From Caecitellus pseudoparvulus (taxonomy: Eukaryota; Bigyra: Bicosoecida), in NCBI GenBank assembly GCA_965644315.1, contig CBFFRQ010000069.1, positions 1,390,439 to 1,454,438 on the forward strand: a stretch of 64,000 bases of DNA, given 5' to 3'. Position 1 is the stretch's first letter. Each line of letters starts with the position of its first letter. Positions 58,622 through 64,000 of this stretch are shown here, in pieces. Under the pieces are notes generated by a model that saw only the letters and a list, made by a program, of their open reading frames with translations, was not told where the DNA came from and made no database searches. A program made the translations under genes and the position numbers.

Positions 58622-60264
58622 ATGTCCCAGAGCGGAGGAGGCATGGGCAAGTCCTCCCTTGACCAGGAGGCGCTGCTCGCCCATGACGATGCCATTGTCC
58701 CAGAGGAAGACAAGGGGCCGAAGAAGCCCGACAACAAGTCCAACACTCGCGCACTGCTGATTGGCTTCGCCGCCATGTGCCTTGCTGTGCGTGTTCGCGA
58801 GCGTTGGCGAGCTCGGTGAAGTGCACCAGGGCGCCCTATGCCCGCACCTGTCGCCCTGCCCTGTGCCTCCCACGCAGAGTTTGGGGAACCAGATTTTCAG
58901 GGTGCTCCAGCTGGAACCTTTGCAGCGGTATGCGCTGTTCAGCAACCTGATTAGCACGTGCGTTGCAGCACGCAGTTCGCTGGCCTTGGCCATTGCTGCA
59001 GCGCTCTTCTTCGCTGGCGCGCAGGTTTGTGTACATCCCGACATCCTTCTTGTACATCGCACTGGTGTGGAAGTATGGCACGTCCATCACGCCAGAGGCA
59101 GCTGCGGTGCCAAAGTACAAGTTTGCCATCATGGGCTGCCTGGACTCCTTGTCTGGCATCATGCAGGTGCTGTCCATCGCACTCATCAACAACGGCTCCC
59201 TGGTCACCCTGCTCATGCAGAGCGCCATCCCGTTCAGCATGATCATCTCCCGCCTGGTCCTGGGCACGCGGTACACCGCAGCCCAGTACTCTGGTGCGGC
59301 CGTCGTGGTCATGGGCCTGGTCATCGTGCTGCTGCCCAGTTTCATTCACCCGGCAGAAGGCGGCGGCAAGAACACCATCGTCTGGTGCATCGTCCTCATG
59401 CTGTCCTGTGTCCCCATGGCTCTCTCCTCTGTATACAAGGAGATGAACCTGGACGATGTCGACATCGATGTCGTGTACCTGAACGGCTGGGTGGCCATCT
59501 TCCAGCTGGTGGCCGCTGTGCCCCTGCTGTACCCCTCTGGCATCGCGTCGGGAGTCAAGCCGGCAGACATCTGGGAGAACGTCTACCACGGCTTGCTGTG
59601 CTACGGCGGCATCAACAGCGTGCACGAGACGATTGACGGCATCCCGCCCGACGACTGCAAGTCTGCTGCGTTCTACCTTTCCGTCTACCTCGTCTTCAAC
59701 TTGGCGTACAACATCCTCATCATCTACCTCCTCAAGTTCGGCGGCAGCAACAGTGAGTTGCAGGCGACCTCCCTGCGCTGGGCATGGCAGCTGCGCACCC
59801 CCCCCGCGTTCCCCCCTCTTCTCGCAGTTCTGTGGCTCTCCATCACCTTCACCGTGCCCCTGGTCAACGTGGCCTTTGCCCTGCCATTCATGCCCAACCA
59901 CAAGACCCTCACCTGGGAGAACTGGGTGGGCCTGGTCCTCATCATGGGCGGCCTGATCGTGTACCGCTTCTGGGACAAGCTGGCAAAGTCATACTGCCCT
60001 GCGTGGGCCTGCGCCAAGCCCAAGGAGGAGAAGAAGACCACCGACTTGGGCCGAGGGGAATCCCCAGGTGGCGTGTCTTTGTCTGGCAACATCGGGCAGC
60101 CTCTCCTGGATGATGATGGCTTGGTGGCCCTGGGCGACGCGCAGCCTTCTCCTGGCACCCCTGGCGGAGTCGCCACGCCTGGCCGTGGTTCTCTGCTGCA
60201 CGTGCAGCGCACACGCCGTGGAGGTCCCAAGGGCAGTGTCAACACTTCAGAAGCACCCTATTGA
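58622..60264 (+). CDS. CRT-like transporter (drug/metabolite transporter superfamily)
   Basis: Exons 58622-58786, 58878-58957, 59025-59752 and 59828-60264 join in phase to 469 residues with about ten membrane spans. Similar in layout and motifs to the chloroquine-resistance-transporter-like group: an N-terminal soluble part, FVYIPTSFLYIALVWKYG, MGCLDSLSGIMQVLSIALINNGSLVTLLMQS, SSVYKEMNLDDVDIDVVYLNGWV and a loop with paired Cys. A long Gly/Pro/Ser-rich cytosolic tail ends the protein. Plasmodium CRT is in the digestive vacuole; plant CLTs move thiols such as glutathione out of plastids. Location and substrate here are unknown. The last intron (75 nt) is in frame, so an intron-retained protein would also be open. 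Confidence 0.85.
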
Positions 60265-60394
60265 TCAATGCACAACGTGCGTTGGTCGTCGCTTGCAATG
60301 GTGCGCCCAAAGTTGGCTCGCGGGCGCCACCTGCCAGCTCTGCGCCCTGTACAGAACTTCATAAATGTTGAACAAATCACATCTCGCATGAAAT

Positions 60395-60467
60395 ACCTTG
60401 CTAGCTCAGTTGGTAGAGCGTACGACTCTTAATCGTACGGTCACGGGATCGAGACCCGTGTGAGGTG
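60395..60467 (+). tRNA. tRNA-Lys(CTT)
   Basis: 73 nt cloverleaf, no intron. Acceptor stem ACCTTGC pairs with GTGAGGT (two G-T pairs); D arm TAGCTCAGTTGGTAGAGC; anticodon loop CTCTTAA with anticodon CTT at 60428-60430; T arm ACGGG / CCCGT with ATCGA in the loop. The CCA end is not encoded. The A1-T72 end pair is less common than G1-C72. Confidence 0.95.
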
Positions 60468-60468
60468 C

Positions 60469-60474
60469 TTTTTT
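60469..60474 (+). terminator. RNA polymerase III terminator of tRNA-Lys
   Basis: Run of six T starting two bases after the tRNA's last base, the normal Pol III stop signal. Confidence 0.9.
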
Positions 60475-60644
60475 CGCTCACCCTTCACTCTGCCTTATTT
60501 CGCAGTGGCAAAACACCACCCCCCGCCCGTTGCCAGGTGGACTTTTTATGGGGGCATTCCTACCTTGCACAGCTTGCTCCAATGGATCGACATGGGCCTT
60601 CTTCGATTGAGATGCCGGCGCACACCGTCACTGGAAGTCGGCCC

Positions 60645-60978
60645 ACTAGTAATTTACGTCTTCGAACCCTCCCTGGCGTAGTGAGAAAATGCACATTAGT
60701 GCGCTGAACTTGAAAAAATGATTGACTAGTGTTGGTGCCAGTGCGAGTTTTCACACGGTCGGCTGTGCTAGTGCCAAGTCTGCGCTAGTGAAGTGCACGG
60801 CGTGCATCACTGGGTTGATCTTGCTAGTGTGACCAGGATTTGCCAAAACTGTTCAACACTGATTTCTCTAGGGGTAGGTTGTGCGCTAGCGCGCTAGACC
60901 TTTGCGAAGCGTCGCTAGTGTGAGCGGGGTTGAGAGCTGGTGCAGGGTCAGCTGTACTAGTGCGAGAGCTGTACTAGT
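60645..60978. repeat. ACTAGT/CTAGTG motif cluster, left
   Basis: Four exact ACTAGT (60645, 60725, 60956, 60973), with CTAGTG also at about 60768, 60785, 60834 and 60915. One unit reads ACTAGTGCGAG, also found in the right cluster. GCGCTAGCGCGCTAG occurs near 60,884. Spacing is irregular, so it is not a tandem satellite. CTAG is rare elsewhere in this window. Confidence 0.75.
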
Positions 60979-61600
60979 AAGGAGACCTGCCTCCAGCTGC
61001 TGTTATGGCAACACACCCACACTACTGAGCATGAAGCTGGCGGGGCCGCCGACTCTGTGCACCCTCTCCTTCGTTATTTCAAGCCATGCACGCTTCCTCT
61101 TTGGGCCGTGATGGTGTTAGTGGTCTGGGGGGTGCCCTGCGTCGACTGGCGTTGCGTTTCGCTGCTGGCCAACGCCTTCACAACGCCTGCCCCAGGGGGG
61201 CCGGGCGGGACTCCTACCTCATCCCCGGCACCCAGTATACCCATCATCACCTAGCTTTAGGTACGGCATGTCCCATTGCCCTGCGATGGTCTTTCAGGAA
61301 GGTCTGAGCGAGCGCCGCCCAAAGCAGCGTCTGGCCCAAACAGCTCTGTGACAAGGTGAAACGCCACGTGCTGAATTTCAGCCTGTGCAGCCGGTGCCGC
61401 ATGGCAGGAACGGTGCATGCCCCAGATAGCGAACCTACCCTCCCATGGGTCATGGGTGCGTGCTGGGCTTCGGGCAATGCGGGCGGGTGGCCCCCACTTC
61501 TCGCTCCTGCATTTCCTGGCTTTCTCCACATCCCAGCGTTGCACCCACTTCCAGCCCTGAACCTGCCGGCATTGCTGCGCACTCACCCCAAACGTTCACC

Positions 61601-63719
61601 ATGTCACTCACATTCCCCATGGGGGACCTCCACAGCGAGGAGGGAGCCCAATGGCAAGGGCCGAATTCACTGGTGCAGGCGCTCATCTCTGCGATGCTGC
61701 CCGCCTGCTCAACTGCAGCAAGGCCGCCAGCGCTGTGATGACTCGGAAGCGTCCACTAAGTGTGGTACCTTCGTCTTCCAGAGCTATCAGCCGTGCTGCC
61801 GCCGTCGTTGAGACGCCTTTGATCCTACAAGGTGACGATGGTGCGGGCAGCTTCCCGCTGCGTGTGTGACGCTCACGCCTCCACCCACCTTTCCCCCTGA
61901 AATCGTCTGCAGCCGAGACGGCCACTTTCACATCTTTATGTAACAAAGATCTCGTTGGCGCAGCTGCTATTGGTAGTATCGCCGCTAAAGCTGCCCGTCC
62001 TTGCCTGTCAAACGGCTGCTGATGCCACAGCGATCGACGAGTTGCGTTGCAGAAGGCTAACGCCAACGCCAACGCCAACGCCAACCCAGAAGCCCTCATG
62101 GCAGAGGCGATGGCCGACTGCAGGCCTGTCAAGGCACCCAAGCCGCTTGATGTCGCAGAGGAAGTTGTTTCGCTGCTGGAGATGGCCACGTTTTCGGGTA
62201 CTCCTCTCCAACAAGCGATTGTCAAGGCGATGCGCAGCATGTTTGTGTGCTCTGCAACCGACAGGCCCTACCTCCACCGCGCAGCTGGTATGGGACAGGC
62301 GAGGATGTCCCATTTGGAGGACGCAGTGTCTCCAGCGGCGAAGGCGCAGGAGACGAAGACCTCCAAGAAGCATGCTGCGCATGCCAGAGACCACCTTGCT
62401 GCTATCCTGGAGAAGGAGACCGACGCCGACCCAGTTCCATGGGCCCCAAAGTTCAGGGCAGAAGCCCTCCGCATCGGAGTCGGCCTGATTCATAAAATCC
62501 CCAACTTCATCTTCGCTGACGCCAAAGTCTTGGTCGACACCCTGTAGGCAGCAATCAACACTGTCGCCTCCGAGCAGGTTCCTCCCCTCCAGGTGGTTGA
62601 AGACTTGGAGGAAGACGGGGAACAGCCAGATGCACATGACTCGAACCCTGCTCAGCATGACACCAACTTCTCTTCGCCATGGCAGAGTATGTGCCTCGAA
62701 AGTGTGCGAGCAGGAGCGAACAAGGCCTCTCTGCAAGAGGAGATGGCCGAGCAGGGTAGTGTGCTTCGTGCTCTGGAGGACATGGTGTCGGTCAGCAAGC
62801 ATGCAAAATATGCAGGTCTCGCAAAGACACTGAAGAGTGCCAGCAACAAGTGCCGCGCGAAGATCACGAGGTGAGTGGACGGAAGGTGCCTGTCGTGCCT
62901 GCGCAGCACAGGATGGTGCACTCCTGGAGCTCTGTTCAGTGTGGAGTGCCTGGGAAGTTTTGGGGCGTGGAACGAGATGAAGAGGAAGTACAATCCTGTT
63001 CAAGAGAAGTGCACTGGAGGGGCGGCTGGTCGGTCTGACCACAGCATGACCCTGTTCGAGGTGTCATCCGAGGATCCCGAATACCGCCACAGCTGGGTGC
63101 CCAAGGTGTGTATGGGTATGCCTGTAGACCGGCTGGGGCGAAGCTGTGTCCAGTTGCTGCTTCTCCACCATAGTTCTTCGTGCCGCAGGTCAGGGGCAAA
63201 AGAAGGACATCCGACCGCTTCAGTCAGCGTGCATCCGTGCTGGAGGTGGACGTTTGCCGCTCTCGCATCATTGGAGACGACTCCATCAAGGCTGTCTTCG
63301 AGTGCCCACCCATCGGAGGATCGGGTGCCGCCTGCACACGGTACGGCCCCAGCCTCGATTGATTGGAAGAGGCCCTTCGCGGCCCGGAAGTTGTCGCCAC
63401 AGGGGCTCGTGCTGTCTTGGGGTGGATGGAGGCTGTGTACAAAGTCGCTGTCAACTGCTTGAACATCAAGAACAAGCAATGGGTGGTTGGTTGTGGGGAC
63501 CTGGGCGTCCTCACCCCCGCCGACAAGAAGCGTGCGTCCTGCATGTTGGCCATGGTGTGGACGTCCCTCCGCATGAAGCACCATGTACACACGGAGCTGG
63601 TCGGGCTCTCTCGTCGCCTCGTGTCCGCTTTGGGCTGTTGCTCTTTGGCTTGGTATTGGTGCCGGAGCATTGAAGCTGAAGTGCTTGTGGTCATTGAACG
63701 GCTTTACAGGTGTTGTTGA
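61601..63719 (+). CDS. Possible multi-exon gene of unknown function
   Basis: I do not recognise the product. Coding-like segments: a candidate start at 61601 (MSLTFPMGDLHSEEGAQW, good context), a stretch at 61,942-62,001 (NKDLVGAAAIGSIAAKAARP), then 62,053-62,531, 62,592-62,870, 62,907-63,105, 63,189-63,316 and 63,404-63,719. The 62,870/62,907 and 63,105/63,189 junctions are in phase with GT-AG ends. Apparent stops (TAG at 62,545, TGA at 63,358) fall inside possible in-phase short introns. The upstream exon links are unresolved. The alternative is a decayed mobile-element gene. It lies between the two ACTAGT clusters. Confidence 0.3.
62053..62088 (+). repeat. 6-bp tandem repeat (AACGCC)
   Basis: About five copies of AACGCC encoding an Asn-Ala run at the start of the unknown gene's main open segment. 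Confidence 0.8.
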
Positions 63720-63753
63720 ATGCATGTGGGTCACGGCAGGCTGGCCCTACTTT

Positions 63754-63892
63754 ACTAGTAAAGGATGTGCTACTAGGAGGAAGTGCTGCTTGCGGGAGCG
63801 CTAGTAGTGCCCAGGGCAGCTGCGCGCACTAGTAGCGCTCCCAGCACGCGGAAATTCACTAGTGCGAGGCTCCGCCACCACCTCTCACTAGT
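63754..63892. repeat. ACTAGT/CTAGTG motif cluster, right
   Basis: Four exact ACTAGT (63754, 63828, 63858, 63887), plus CTAGTAG and CTAGG variants up to the window edge. The first lies in a 12-bp perfect palindrome (TTTACTAGTAAA). ACTAGTGCGAG at 63858 matches a unit of the left cluster. The cluster may continue past 64,000. Confidence 0.75.
63794..63842. repeat. Imperfect inverted repeat
   Basis: Arms 63794-63810 (GGGAGCGCTAGTAGTGC) and about 63826-63842 (its near reverse complement, with a CTAGTAG versus CTACTAG mismatch) around a 15 nt loop. It could form a hairpin in DNA or RNA. Confidence 0.65.
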
Positions 63893-64000
63893 GCAGGCCT
63901 GGAGATGCATTCTCACTAGGAGCGCAGAACCTCCTCTCAAAAATACTAATATGACCTTTGAACTCTGGTGAAAAAGCACGCGTCAAAACTCTGCTAGCGG

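Larger units (their letters stand above)
60468..61600. other. Gene-poor region after the tRNA
   Basis: 1.1 kb with no convincing exon. Its first half (60,640-60,980) carries the ACTAGT/CTAGTG motif cluster described separately. The second half contains only short, biased open frames. Confidence 0.5.

Noticed and set aside
62008-63042. 344-codon minus-strand open frame in the terminal region
   Set aside because: It is His/Leu/Arg-rich shadow sequence and opposes segments that join in phase on the plus strand.
62545-63360. Alternative genetic code suggested by in-frame TAG and TGA
   Set aside because: All well-supported genes in the window end normally at TAG, TGA or TAA, and both cases can be removed by short in-phase introns.
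60645-63892. Calling the 60.6-63.9 kb segment a CACTA transposon outright
   Set aside because: No terminal inverted repeat, target-site duplication or transposase domain was identified, so only the motif clusters are annotated.

Overview
The window is nuclear DNA of a GC-rich microbial eukaryote. Genes carry short GT-AG introns (about 35 to 125 nt), and intergenic space is small. Two axonemal genes (a TTLL9-type tubulin ligase and a CFAP337/WDR49-type WD40/EF-hand protein) indicate a flagellated cell. A CRT-type transporter and a C2/EF-hand phosphatidylserine decarboxylase would fit an alga or free-living protist, but no feature names the lineage. Exon coordinates below were placed by hand from splice consensus, reading phase and family conservation.

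Layout. 0-8.3 kb (+): mitochondrial dihydrolipoamide dehydrogenase, a guanylate-binding-protein GTPase with a very long coiled coil and a PH-like tail, and a tail-anchored TPR protein. 8.3-13.2 kb: a Prp43/DHX15 helicase (-), then signal peptidase subunit SPC3 (+) facing SRP54 (-) with 9 nt between stop codons. 13.6-25 kb: the CFAP337-like protein (-), an unrecognised 887-residue protein (+), and a RecQ helicase (-). 25-39.8 kb: two large related membrane receptors with Cys-rich GCC2/GCC3-type modules and a polytopic C-terminus, arranged head to head. The right one adds about seven C-type lectin-like domains, a mucin-like stretch and a BACON-like domain.

39.7-45.8 kb: a direct duplication of about 360 bp, covering the 3' end of the lectin-receptor gene and the 3' end of a peroxisomal acyl-CoA oxidase gene. 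It flanks a 3.4 kb block with two unrecognised genes. Differences between the copies are synonymous wherever they are coding. 46.6-58.2 kb: a small intronless homologue of the bacterial type VI amidase effector Tae4, TTLL9, a CCDC6-like coiled-coil protein whose 3' end overlaps a thioesterase gene, phosphatidylserine decarboxylase, a GTPBP1-type GTPase and RNA polymerase III subunit RPC9. 58.6-60.5 kb: the CRT-like transporter and a tRNA-Lys(CTT) gene.

60.5-64 kb is different: gene-poor, with two clusters of ACTAGT/CTAGTG motifs on either side of a weakly supported multi-exon gene of unknown function. It may be a mobile element or another repeat structure.

Most genes are housekeeping and not linked in function. 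Local themes are secretory targeting (SRP54 with SPC3), axoneme parts (CFAP337, TTLL9), and lipid metabolism (acyl-CoA oxidase, thioesterase, phosphatidylserine decarboxylase). The least explained items are the Tae4-like gene, the duplicated block, the receptor pair and the ACTAGT region.
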